64,000 nt of DNA, from contig VCMS01000103.1 in NCBI GenBank assembly GCA_022539475.1, positions 62,001-126,000 on the forward strand, written 5' to 3'. Every line of letters begins with the position of its first letter. The first letter of the stretch is position 1. Position numbers and translations under genes: made by a program. This document shows, in pieces, positions 1 to 9,513 of the stretch. The notes below the pieces were generated by a model. It was not told where the DNA came from, searched no databases, and saw only the letters and a program-made list of their open reading frames with translations. This DNA comes from Gracilaria domingensis (taxonomy: Eukaryota > Rhodophyta > Florideophyceae > Gracilariales > Gracilariaceae).

Positions 1-782
1 AAGGCCAACACAGCCCACTCGACCTGAAGCACGGTGCGAATGAGGAACGGCATCCGACCTTCGGCGAGCATGACCCCGGTGTAGTAAGCCGCTACTGGAG
101 GTGTCGGCACACACAGATACCGGGGAACGGCGAACATCTTCTCCTCTATCGGCACTTCGAGATATAACCCACGCCGTTTCGGTCGGAGAAGGTCGTGGAA
201 CTCCTGGTTATGCCAGCAAAAGAAGACGTCATGGCCGGCACGGATACGCGCTTCGTCGCTGATGTCATCTCCCCAGCGCTCGCGTTCGGAGATGAGATAG
301 AATCCGTCCAACGGTACAGGCCAAGCGATAAGGGCAAGGAGATTGTGATCCTGCGGAGGGAACGGAACCAATTCGGCGTGAGGGCCATGCTCTTCCCGAA
401 TGCGGCGGAGTATGACGGCCAATGCATGCTGGTAATCGCGCTCCTGGGGGCAACGCACCCACGGCATTTCGACCTGAATACCGATATCGGAGTGAACTGC
501 GTTGAGACGAGGGCCGTCGTTAATGCGGATGCGGATGTGTCTCCAACGGGCTTCCCAGGAGTCATCACGAAAACGCTTGTTGCCGATGTGGTACCCGACA
601 GTTGGACGAACGGGAATAGCGGAGAAGCGGGTCGCGTCAAACCATTCAGCCGACAAATCGACGTACTCGTCCACCGGATACGAAGTTCAAACCCGGCATT
701 CGGAGAGAAGAGTGCGACGCGGAATACGACGATGATCGAACTCGGGGTCCGGGCTGACCCAATGTTCCCAAACTTGCGGCAT
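1..782 (-). CDS. Unrecognised Trp-rich protein, partial at the left edge
   Basis: One minus-strand frame stays open from an ATG at 780-782 to the window edge except for a TGA at 687-689. About 260 codons are visible and the gene continues to the left. The protein is rich in Trp, Arg, Pro and acidic residues, with short blocks such as PQVWEHWVSPDPEFDHRR and FCWHNQEFHDLL. I see no signal peptide, membrane segment or known motif. The long clean frame and its composition make it look like real coding sequence; the plus-strand ORF over the same DNA is probably its shadow. The TGA could come from CGA (Arg) by one transition. It could be a transposon protein or a host gene. No function is assigned. 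Confidence 0.55.
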
Positions 783-2845
783 CGGGGATGGAGAACCGGA
801 ACGGAGATGATGAGGGAAGAAGCTGACGAGGATGGAAGAGGCTGAGATCGTGAAGAGGGATGAGAGGCGAAGAGCCGGATACGGAAGGGAGAAAGGACGA
901 GAACCGAAAGAAGTGACGGATGAGTCTACTTATACCGTGTCGGAAGAGAGACCGGAGCGCCCGCCGAGTATCGAGCGTCCGTACGAGAAAGCTTTTACCT
1001 AATCCTTCAACAGGATAACAGATCGACACGTCTTAATCTTCATTGCTGCTCCTCGCGGGCTCTAAGTGCTTGCCACGGCGCCCCTTCTCTTCCTGTGCGG
1101 CCCCGTACCATCGGTAACTGCCGTGCATACTGAAACCGAGTACCGATGCAGACCGACTTAACGGATACTAAGGTCTAGAAAGTAGTACACGACAGGTGAA
1201 AGGGGGTCGCGAACACGAATGCCCGGCTTTACGGTTAATGCTCGTATTTATTGATCTCCCCTACACCCTGCGCTGCTTGGCATCGAACCTTTCTCGGAAT
1301 CTTCTGTACCGAATGGCCGGAACGCCAACACTTGGAAATGTTCTAGAATGAATTAACGCCACCCGAGTCGGACCTTGCTCTGCTTATAGAAGGACCGCTA
1401 ATCGAGGTTTTCACTGGCTGATACCCGGGCTACAGTGCATCGCTGACGCACATGCCGAGAACGTGGATGTCTTTACGTTACGGGAAGGCACGGGCGCCGA
1501 CGAAAACGTGGCAAAACCGCAAACGGTTAGGGTCTTCATTGGTTCCTACCGAAGTGGTCTTTCTAGATTCCCGTCGTGCTCACCGGAACGGTTTGAGCCC
1601 CTGCCTACCGCAGCCAACTCCCTAAAATGGATCCCGGGACGGAAGTCGAAATCCTCAGTACTCTGTCAGTACTCCCGTACTGGCATTACGTCGCAGCGAT
1701 AGTTTCGATGCAGCGATAGTTTCGACGGGTGGCAGACGCTTCGTTCCAAGCCCATGGCGACGTTGCAAACCACCTTAACAGGACTAGGCGCTGCGGGCAT
1801 AAGGTTGTCCGAGACCGGACAACAGGCTAAGAAGGTGGATCTGTAAGATAGTGAACCGTGACGGTAGAGAAGGTGGAACTGTAAGGAATTCCGTAGTCGG
1901 TAGTGTTGTTGTAGTAGACATAGTAGTAGTAATAGTCCACGTGTATGCCGGTGGCAACTAGCGCCCCGCAGTCGGTAAGCCGTACACGTGTGTGGCGGCG
2001 CCAGACCAGATATTTATTCTCGCCAGCTCGGCGCTAGCCCCCAAGATAGTAAACCAAGGTGCTTCCTACTAGGTTCTTCGTCTTGTTTCCCGTGGCACAT
2101 ATTCTAAGTCGTAGTAGGAACTCAGCCTGTCTAAGACCTGTACAGGCTGTTCAGCAGCGATATCACTACCGTTGGACCCTCTCTCTGCTTAGACGTGTGG
2201 TACCAGAGTGGACTGCACGTGTCTCCGTACTCGGTTTCACCAAAGAAGGCCGTGAGCTACTCCGCACCTTCAACGACCGCCTTTTCCGACTCGGCAGCTC
2301 ACACGGCCTTACACCCCGTGTGCCGCCCATTCACACCTCCATTCCCGGACATATTCATTGAGTAGACGCACGCCCGTACTATCTCACAGTATGTTCAGAA
2401 AATTGGACCAACTCCTTTGCTTTGGGATTCTGGCAGACGTGTGGGAACGCCCTGAACGCGATTATGTCTATCCTGATAGACATCAGAGAAGCCAATAAAA
2501 ATTGACGTACGGATTCAAACGTGTGGTTCTCACTCCGGTATGTGTTGATTGATGTACCAGGAACTTATTCAAGTATCACAGTGCAAATTAAACAACATAC
2601 CGGTGCCATCCGAAAATTTCCATTGTCGCAGATGCCAAGAGCAGCGACGAATGCGTGTATCCCATGTCGTGAGTGTCGTTGCCCATCAGTTGGAATCTAT
2701 ACGAGGTCAGCTTGACCCTGTACAGATTTGTGACGGTGGAATGGGAGAGTCCCAAGACACTACCTGGACACTCCCGGAGGATATTTTTCTTGGATCCCGC
2801 ATATTTCGCACAATCCAAAACCACCTTCTCCTGGGGGGAAGCGTC
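783..2845. other. No gene supported; two small simple repeats
   Basis: No frame here shows recognisable protein sequence; the longest plus-strand ORFs (about 80-100 codons) are short and featureless. A 17-bp direct repeat is present in two adjacent copies at 1693-1726, and a GTA/TAG-rich tract lies near 1900-1935. Weak minus-strand coding character at 2588-2824 could be an old gag fragment, because the sequence just to its right matches the leader of copia-2, but the similarity is too short to claim. Confidence 0.5.
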
Positions 2846-2928
2846 TGCATCGCAAGCGCAGAGCTACAGGATCGCCGGTGCAGAGTGAGGCTTGCCGCGC
2901 GGCTGAGGCAAAGAAAAGGAGACCGAGG
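2846..2928 (-). repeat. Left half of a copia-2-family LTR/leader fragment
   Basis: This stretch matches two parts of the copia-2 leader. Positions 2846-2874 match 15871-15897, and 2875-2928 match 16336-16390. The second half of the same unit resumes at 8071. The interruption is copia-1. The stretch also preserves the uninterrupted form of the site where the 433-bp element C is inserted at 15901. Confidence 0.75.
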
Positions 2929-3226
2929 ATATCGAACGTAAGACCAAGTTCAGGTACTTCAGGAATTGCGATATTGCTTTGATGCAGGACACATAACGAA
3001 TGTTGTCAATGATGACCAAGATATGCTTGTCATTTCATGCTGAAGGTCCATAACGACTTACGCTGTGTATTTGTACAGCATTAAATGTAAGAATTCCTGT
3101 GCTTAAAGGTGTCTGTCTGTGTAGACGCAGAACGAAGACAGAGAGAGCAAGCACAGCAGAACCAAACCAACCTTGCTTGAACAAGAACAGTAAAGTACTT
3201 CGAATATCTACAACTCGCTTGGTTAG
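2929..3226 (+). repeat. 5' LTR of copia-1
   Basis: About 298 bp, aligned by eye with 7772-8070 from the shared GAACGTAAG near the start to the shared GTTAG at the end. Shared landmarks include GACGCAGAACGAAGACAGAG and CTTCGAATATCTACAAC. I estimate roughly 85-90% identity with a few small indels. No clear TG...CA ends were found. Confidence 0.85.
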
Positions 3227-3467
3227 TTATTGGCCCAAAAAGCTCAAACCAATTAGCAACGAGACCTTGATTCTCATGGGACTTCAGGAACGTTTCCTGG
3301 ACTGATGGACACAGGAACCAAAAGCAATACGCAGAATCAGTTTCTCTTTAGAAAGCGTTTTAAAACACACTTGCGGACTCGTACAGTAACAAAGTTCCCC
3401 AAAAAGCTCAAGGAATTTTGCTGCGAGCCCAACTGTACGGTCCCGCCCGGGATTTATGTTAGATAAT

Positions 3468-4698
3468 ATGGGATTCAACGATAGGATCAAAAAAGGGCGC
3501 CGAGGCCATTGTCAATGCGCTGCATAAACGCGATCTGCTGGCAGTAGTGTCAGATATGTTCCAAGACCTTGAATTACTTCTGAGCACGTAACGGAACCAG
3601 AATGAAACATTCAAAAACTTCGAGGCAAGGTTTCAAGCGCAGGTTTCTCGACTCAACGCCCACGGCGCAGAGGCGAAGCTCTCGGAAGCACTTGTGGCCT
3701 TTGCGTTGCATGCGAATGCGGACGAAGACAGCAACCAAAGAGTGTCTGTTCTGGCAAATGGGGCACCAAGAGATGCAAAACTTGGTCCTTCCTCTACCAA
3801 AAATCAGTTCTTGGCAGCTGCATGTTATGAATTAATTGCTTCCGTACTGAGGCTATGCGATAAGATGAAGAGTTCTGTAGGAGATGCGTCTCAGAACACT
3901 ATCTCGAGTCACACAGCAAGTTACTCTTCAGAGCCAAGAAATACTAGGAAACCATTTCAACGTCCAAGAAGAGCCCCGGGACAAATCACCGAGTTGAAGG
4001 GCAGAACCAGGTGCGGCTTCTGTAAGAACTATGGTCATTGGATGAAAGATCATAATCCGGACGGTTCACTGAAACCAGGCTTCAAGGCTCTTGAGAATCC
4101 GGTAAGTAGAAACGCTCCTCGTAGTTGGGTACTAACATTCAATATGGCCACTATTGTAACAGAAGAAGAAATTATCAATGAATTCGTCGGTCCGCTGCTC
4201 GACGATGCTGCGCCGTACAGCGAAATTGGTTCCACCGAGTTGAACCTTATCAGAAGTTTGGTCTATCCAGACTGGGATGGAACACTGGATCCGTTGCCCG
4301 AATCCATCTCCGATCGCCCGTACTGGCAGTATGGAAAGGCAGAACACCGGAGCGGGGCGAAGAAAATCTTGGCATCGATAATGCTTCAAGCACGCGCAGA
4401 TGAATGTGGAATCGTCAGAATCCGACACCTAGTCATTCACGGTTCCTCTAAGTGGCTTATAAGGCGCAAGGTATCCAACCATTGTGACATACTCCTTGTG
4501 CATCGCAACGTTCTTAGACTCCCTCCAGGTGCTAGCGGAAATTCCCAGAGAACCATAATTCTCCTGGATAAAGACATGCACACCTTCATCTCACACTCGG
4601 CATTTACCTTTCACCCGCCATCCCTCACTGTTCGCAATGAAGTTTCTCAGTTTTTTGCTGCTGCTCACTTCAGTACTGGCAATACAGATAGACCGTAG
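3468..4698 (+). pseudogene. copia-1 gag and protease region
   Basis: ATG at 3468 opens a Gag-like frame. A frameshift lies in the A6 run at 3489-3494, and an in-frame TAA lies near 3589. After that the frame is open to 4698. A zinc-knuckle-like block CGFCKNYGHWMKDH sits near 4013-4054, with spacing C-x2-C-x4-H-x4-H, an unusual CCHH variant. Downstream, EIGSTELNLI resembles the retropepsin active-site region, but Glu stands where the catalytic Asp is expected. The product would be the capsid and protease of a copia element. Frame breaks and the missing Asp argue that it is inactive. Confidence 0.7.
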
Positions 4699-4701
4699 CA
4701 A

Positions 4702-6010
4702 GACATGAAGAAGATCGTCGACAAGGTTCACAGTCACGTATGCGGTCATCCTACGTATACTGATATCCGTATACTCCTCGAACGGAACGAGCTTTGGGAC
4801 AACACCGTTGATAAGTATTTACAGGAGACATTAGAGAAGTGCACTGCCTGTTGCGCGACTGCATGACCTGCAACAACACGCAAGGTCTCACTAAGCTCTA
4901 TGTCAAGGTCATTCAACGAAGTTGTCTGCGTTGATCACCTCTTTCTTTACCAAGAGTGTGTCATGCATGTAATGGATACATTCTCGCGCTACTCTGTCGG
5001 CGCCGTTGTCGAAGAAACGTCGATGGATAAGGCTGTAATTGTATTCGACGCTCAGTGGATTACTCCCTTTTGGGCACCACAGGTAGTAGCATACGACACT
5101 GGCTACAAGAATCAACCATTCAGCCAATATCTCAACTCCCGAGACATCGAATCAGCTCTTGCCGCCGCGTCGTCACAATAAGAATGTATTGAAATCGAAA
5201 CAGAGGATAATTCGGGATGTCTTTCTCCGCCTCAAGCACGCGTCGGATGATCAGAACAGAGGTTCGATAGAGTTACTTGTCCAACTCGCTATTCGTGTTT
5301 CTAACGATCTGTACGGCAGCGATGTTATGTCAGCTCAAGAATTGGCCAAGGAATACGTGCGACCACTTGAACCCGGCCAACTTCCAAAGCTGCTGCCACA
5401 GGATATCGTAGATGCTAATGATATCTTGCTTGCGAAGCGCAAGCTGACGCAAGTACTGAGGTCTAAAACTTTCGAAGAATGTCCTGTGTCCGTCGGAGAC
5501 CTCGTGCAAATCTTGTTCAAGCAGCAACACGAAAAAAGAGAAAAGTGGTCACAGGACAAGCCGATCCTCGCTTATGACATCGTCAACCGAACCATTACTG
5601 TACCCGGATCGAAGGGACGGACCATTAGCGCTACTATCGAGGACTTCAGGCCCTCCGTGGCGAGTAGTGAGCTAGCAACCGCTGTGCAGGATGCTATCGA
5701 TGAACTCGACAGGGACCTGGATGAGGTTGTAGGTCAGCTACCTGACACAGCAAACGAATTAGATGTCGTCTCTGCAAACGACACCGGGGTAAATGGCCAA
5801 ACACTCCGTGCACCACCTGATGGTGAAGCTGAAACCCAAGCAGTTGGTCCTAATATACCATCTGTTGGATACCACATAGAAGAGTACTGGCCAATTGATA
5901 AGACATTTTACTCAGGGACAGTGGCCACGATCGATAAGGACACGCCGAAATACTTCGTTCAATACGATGAGGGAGATACAGAGAATCTCATTCTGGAGCA
6001 AGAAGTTTAG
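4702..6010 (+). pseudogene. copia-1 integrase with a C-terminal Tudor-like module
   Basis: An N-terminal zinc-binding pattern is visible (His residues near 4725-4755 and CTACC near 4850), then a TGA at 4864-4866. The core contains VCVDHLF and VVAYDTGYKN, the first two catalytic Asp positions. Then a frame change at about 5160 leads into RRHNKNVLKSK, where Lys replaces the expected catalytic Glu (compare RRHNRIGVMES in copia-2). The C-terminal part ends with a compact block at about 5862-6008 (EEYWPIDKTFYSGTVATID and VQYDEGDTENL) that has the Tyr/Trp...Asp-Gly-Asp pattern of PDS5/MSH6-type Tudor domains. The Tudor call is by motif and not by search. Confidence 0.65.
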
Positions 6011-6016
6011 AATCAT

Positions 6017-7750
6017 TTGAAGGAGAACGATAACCTCACACAGGCTCCACAGGAACAGGAGATCGAAAGTTCTGAGCCTAATGTTGCAGCGGCAGAAGTA
6101 GAGCTTTCCTTAGGGCGGGAGTTGCAAAGCACGGAGCACGAGCTGATCAAAGCTTACTATAAAGCGTTTGGGTCCACAGAATTTATGTTACGTCAGGCCC
6201 AAAATCTGCCTCCGAATGCCACTCAGAATGCATATGCTGGGGAAGAGAAATCGTTCAAGAAGATTGTGCGAGATGTTCCAGTATCAGAGGTACCCAAGAA
6301 CGTGAACATTGTAACCAGTCACGTCTTCTACAAGGTCAAACACTGTGATGACGATACACTGACATTGAAGGCATGAATTGCTGTACACGGTAACAAGGAC
6401 CGCGACAAAGACCTCTTGAAGACGGATTTCGAAACATGTCCGCCAGTCGGTATAAGAATTCTGCTTTCTTTGGGTATCTTCTCCTGGACGATAGCCAAGA
6501 TCGACTTCAAAAGTGCCTTCTTGCAAACCGAATCTCATCGAGACGTGTACATGCTTCCGCCACGCGAGTGTATTACACGGTACCAGCACTATCGGTTATT
6601 GTTGTCGGCTGCGTATGGCCTTGCTAATGCCAGCGCAAAGTGGCAGCAACTGAGTGATGATGTACTCCGTTTGTTTGGATTCAGGCAATTAGTGTATGTG
6701 CCACAATTGTTTTACAGGACCAGCTCAACAGGAGTTGTGATCGTTGCGACCAAGGTAGTGGATGATATTTTGTTTGGACGGGAGAGAAGTAATGTCAGGT
6801 CAGTCGTCGAGAGTATCGAGGCCAAATACAAACTTGGGAGGATTGCCTACGGACCTGGAACGTTCCAATTTTACGGACTTAAGATCACTCAGTTCGATGA
6901 TATGAGCGTTTCTAGTGAAAGAGATCAGAAGCTGTCAGGATATCATCCTGGCTTTGTGAGTAGAATGCGAAGAAGGGAACAAGATAGTCCATTGAACAGC
7001 ATCTAGAACGCGTCGTTTCGCTCGTTGAACAGTCGCATTGGGTGGCTTAGAAAAGCAGCTTCAGCGTTTTGCGCATTTGCCGCGAGTTATTTGCAGCAAA
7101 AGGGCCCGAACCCTACAGTCAAAGACTTGACTACGCAGTAAAACATGCTCAGGTCACTGAAGAAAAGGGGCACAAATGTCAGATATACCAAGCCATGTAC
7201 TGGAAGAGACTACGAAGTATCCTTCATCGTCTTTCCCGATGCAACTCGAACGACAGATTATGGCCAACTTGATTTTGTTGCAGGACTCTTGTTTGGTAAA
7301 CTATAACAAGACGCGGTGGTGCACGTCTTGTCATGGATTTCTCACAAATCCCGAAGACCGGTTAAGTTGGTAGGATCCGCGGAGATTTTAGCCGCAGGAG
7401 AAGCCATAGACGAAGGAGAGATCTTGTGCGGAGCATTCAGGAATCTCTTGAACGTTGAAGTAGGCCTGTGGATCATTTTCGATTCAAAGGACTTGTATGG
7501 AACGTTGTCTACATGCCAAGATGCTACAGATCGATCCATTCGTGGCGATGTTAGTGTTATCAGATACGAGTTTGAAACACATAACATCCAAAGGATGAGG
7601 TGGGTTCCAAGAACTGTCAACTATGCCGACCCGTTAACTAAATCAGACAGCCCTATGAGTCTGAGTATGGAACTGATGCTATATGACGGAAACGTTTCGG
7701 TCGATTTTAGTTTGGCGTTCATGAATCGCTCACAGAAGTCAACGGGTTGA
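6017..7750 (+). pseudogene. copia-1 reverse transcriptase and RNase H
   Basis: The frame continues from the integrase after a TAG at 6008-6010. TGA at 6374-6376 interrupts a block that in copia elements reads as Arg, so a CGA-to-TGA change is likely. The RT core has IDFKSAFLQ, AAYGLANASAKW and the catalytic KVVDDILF near 6750-6775. The frame breaks at about 7006, and RNase H remnants follow at 7069-7750. These include EILAAGEAIDEGE and, near the end, WVPRTVNYADPLTKSD, the usual copia RNase H tail. The order RT then RNase H downstream of integrase identifies Ty1/copia and not Ty3/gypsy. Confidence 0.85.
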
Positions 7751-7771
7751 AACTGGTTTAAAGAGGGGTGA

Positions 7772-8070
7772 GTATGGAACGTAAGGCCAAGTTCAGCTAC
7801 TACAGGAACTTCGATATTGCTTTGATGTAGGACACATAACGATTGTTGTCAATGACGACCAAGACATGCGTGTCATTTCATTCTGGAGATGCATAACGAC
7901 TTACGCTGTGTATTTGTACACCAGTAGAGCTTAGAATTCCTATGCTTGAAGGTTTCTGTCTTTGTAGACGCAGAACGAAGACAGAGGGAGCAAGCACAGC
8001 AGCACCAAACCAACCTTGATTGAACAAGAACAGTAAAGTGCTTCGAATATCTACAACCCGCTTTAGTTAG
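7772..8070 (+). repeat. 3' LTR of copia-1
   Basis: Partner of 2929-3226; see that entry for shared landmarks. Sequence immediately to the right (8071 onward) resumes the copia-2-family LTR/leader unit, which fixes the outer boundary of the element to within a few bases. Confidence 0.85.
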
Positions 8071-8290
8071 AGAACAGTATAATTGTTAGCTCTCTGTTCT
8101 TCCTCCCTCTCCTCCCCGGACTGGCGTCTGGGTTAGCCCTTCTTTATTGTCCTTGTGCGGAACTGCTGAGCCGCGCAAGGTGAAGAGTTCGCGCCGAAGC
8201 GCTGACCGAGTCCTCCGAGTCAGCCAAGCTGACAAGAGGACCCCAGTGGTGAACAGCAAGAAACGGCAGATGCCAAATTCTCCGGCTTGG
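8071..8290 (-). repeat. Right half of the copia-2-family LTR/leader fragment
   Basis: Matches 16390-16600 closely. Shared stretches include GCTCTCTGTT, TGGCGTCTGGG, TTTATTGTC, TGTGCGGAAC, CGAGTCAGC and GTGGTGAACAGCAAG. With 2846-2928 it forms the same unit as 15871-15897 plus 16334-16600. Confidence 0.8.
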
Positions 8291-8783
8291 CTGAGATGCG
8301 ATCGCGATCGACCAGAGTTCCCGCAAAACAGTTTGTACTTACCGAGATACGGAAGCCAAGACGCTGTGGTTCTACAACGGATAGCAGCGGCGGCCCGCGA
8401 ATGCGCGTTTTTGCAACGAGTGTAAAGCGCAGAGCCGGCTCTGTGGCGTAGTGCCTCTGCGGCCGGCGTCGCATCCTTATTTCAACACCACGACAAGACG
8501 CTTGCTTGTATCTGAAGCCTTTCGCATCGCTCACCGCTCTGGATCGGTCATTCGGTCTATTGAATGGGAGGCCTGAGAGGCAGCGCGCGACAAGGCAGAG
8601 CGTTGCACAAGCGTGCGATCGGGCGGAGAATGCCTCTTCCGGAAGAAAAAGAGCGAAGAAGAAGAAGAACGAAGCGGAGAGTGAAGTTGAAAGAAGAAGT
8701 CAGCGGTGAAGAAGACGATGCAGCAACAGCGAGTGCGTAGGAGGCGATCGGTTGTCAGGGATCAGGACGACTGCGGGGGCTTG

Positions 8784-9216
8784 CCCAGAGAAGTATACAG
8801 ATGCTCGAATGATACCCCGTAGATTTGAAATCCGGATGTCTTTCGGATATCATCTGGATATCTTACGCATATCCGTGATATCCCTGTGACATCCAGTAGA
8901 TATGACAGAAGATGTACGAAATGATACTCTTTTGATGCCCTTGAGACATGAATCTACTGCTTTGAAACATATAACAGTAGATATGACGAATGATTTCGAA
9001 AACCAAAGTTGCTTCTCTTGGAATTGCCAGGACATCATGCGGACATCCAGAAATCAGACGAATATCATTGGTATGGATATTGTGAAAATTTTCATGTATC
9101 CTATGTACATCGCCCGTATATCCAACTTTGAAAATCAGATGGATATCCGAGAAATCACTCGAATATCCAAAGCATATCTGGGGAATATCAATCGGATATC
9201 AAAGTGTTTCCCTGGG
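8784..9216 (+). mobile_element. 433-bp CCCAGAG element, copy A
   Basis: A non-autonomous element with imperfect terminal inverted repeats (CCCAGAGAAG at the left, TTTCCCTGGG at the right) flanked by TTG on both sides (8781-8783 and 9217-9219). The interior is full of GGATATC/GATATCC/GGACATC motifs, densest toward the two ends. It is about 90% similar by eye to the copies at 15199, 15901 and 55656, and three of the four copies are exactly 433 bp. A 3-bp duplication fits PIF/Harbinger or CACTA-type transposition; the transposase source is not known. Confidence 0.88.
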
Positions 9217-9513
9217 TTGGTTGGGCTGGGAAGAGGAGGAAGTGCACTAAACGGCCGCGGGGTTCGGGCTGCGCTTGGAAGCAGCCCGCCCTTGACAACA
9301 CCTGCAGCGCGATTGTCGCATCGCCGAAATGCCATTGTGCACTTGGGGGTAAATAGATACTCCTTGTACAAGACACCGAAAAGAACTTCGCATCATCCCG
9401 CGAGTGGAGGCATACAGCGGTTTAGACCGGCGAGGTCCGCTCGACATCAGGTCAAAAGGTCAAAGCGGCCGGGGTCGGTGGCTGAGAACAAAGTCCAATT
9501 TCGGAACTGGGAA

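Larger units (their letters stand above)
2929..8070 (+). mobile_element. Ty1/copia retrotransposon copia-1 (decayed)
   Basis: A 5.1-kb element with two similar LTRs (2929-3226 and 7772-8070) and gag, protease, integrase, reverse transcriptase and RNase H remnants in that order, which is the copia order. Reading frames carry in-frame stops at about 3589, 4696, 4864, 6008 and 6374 and several frameshifts, so it cannot make a full Gag-Pol. It is inserted in an LTR/leader fragment of the copia-2 family, whose halves flank it. The exact target duplication is unclear; imperfect 5-bp candidates are GGATA on the left and AGAGA on the right. Confidence 0.9.

Noticed and set aside
195..845. Plus-strand ORF of 216 codons at the left edge
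   Set aside because: It starts with GTG, and the minus-strand frame over the same bases has an ATG start and much more protein-like sequence.
8902..9219. A ~104-codon ORF (MTxDVRNDTLL...) shared by the 433-bp elements
   Set aside because: It is open in three of four copies, but differences between copies A and C fall mostly at amino-acid-changing positions, copy C has a stop, and the opposite strand is equally open. The GATATC-rich composition lacks stops, so the ORF is a by-product.
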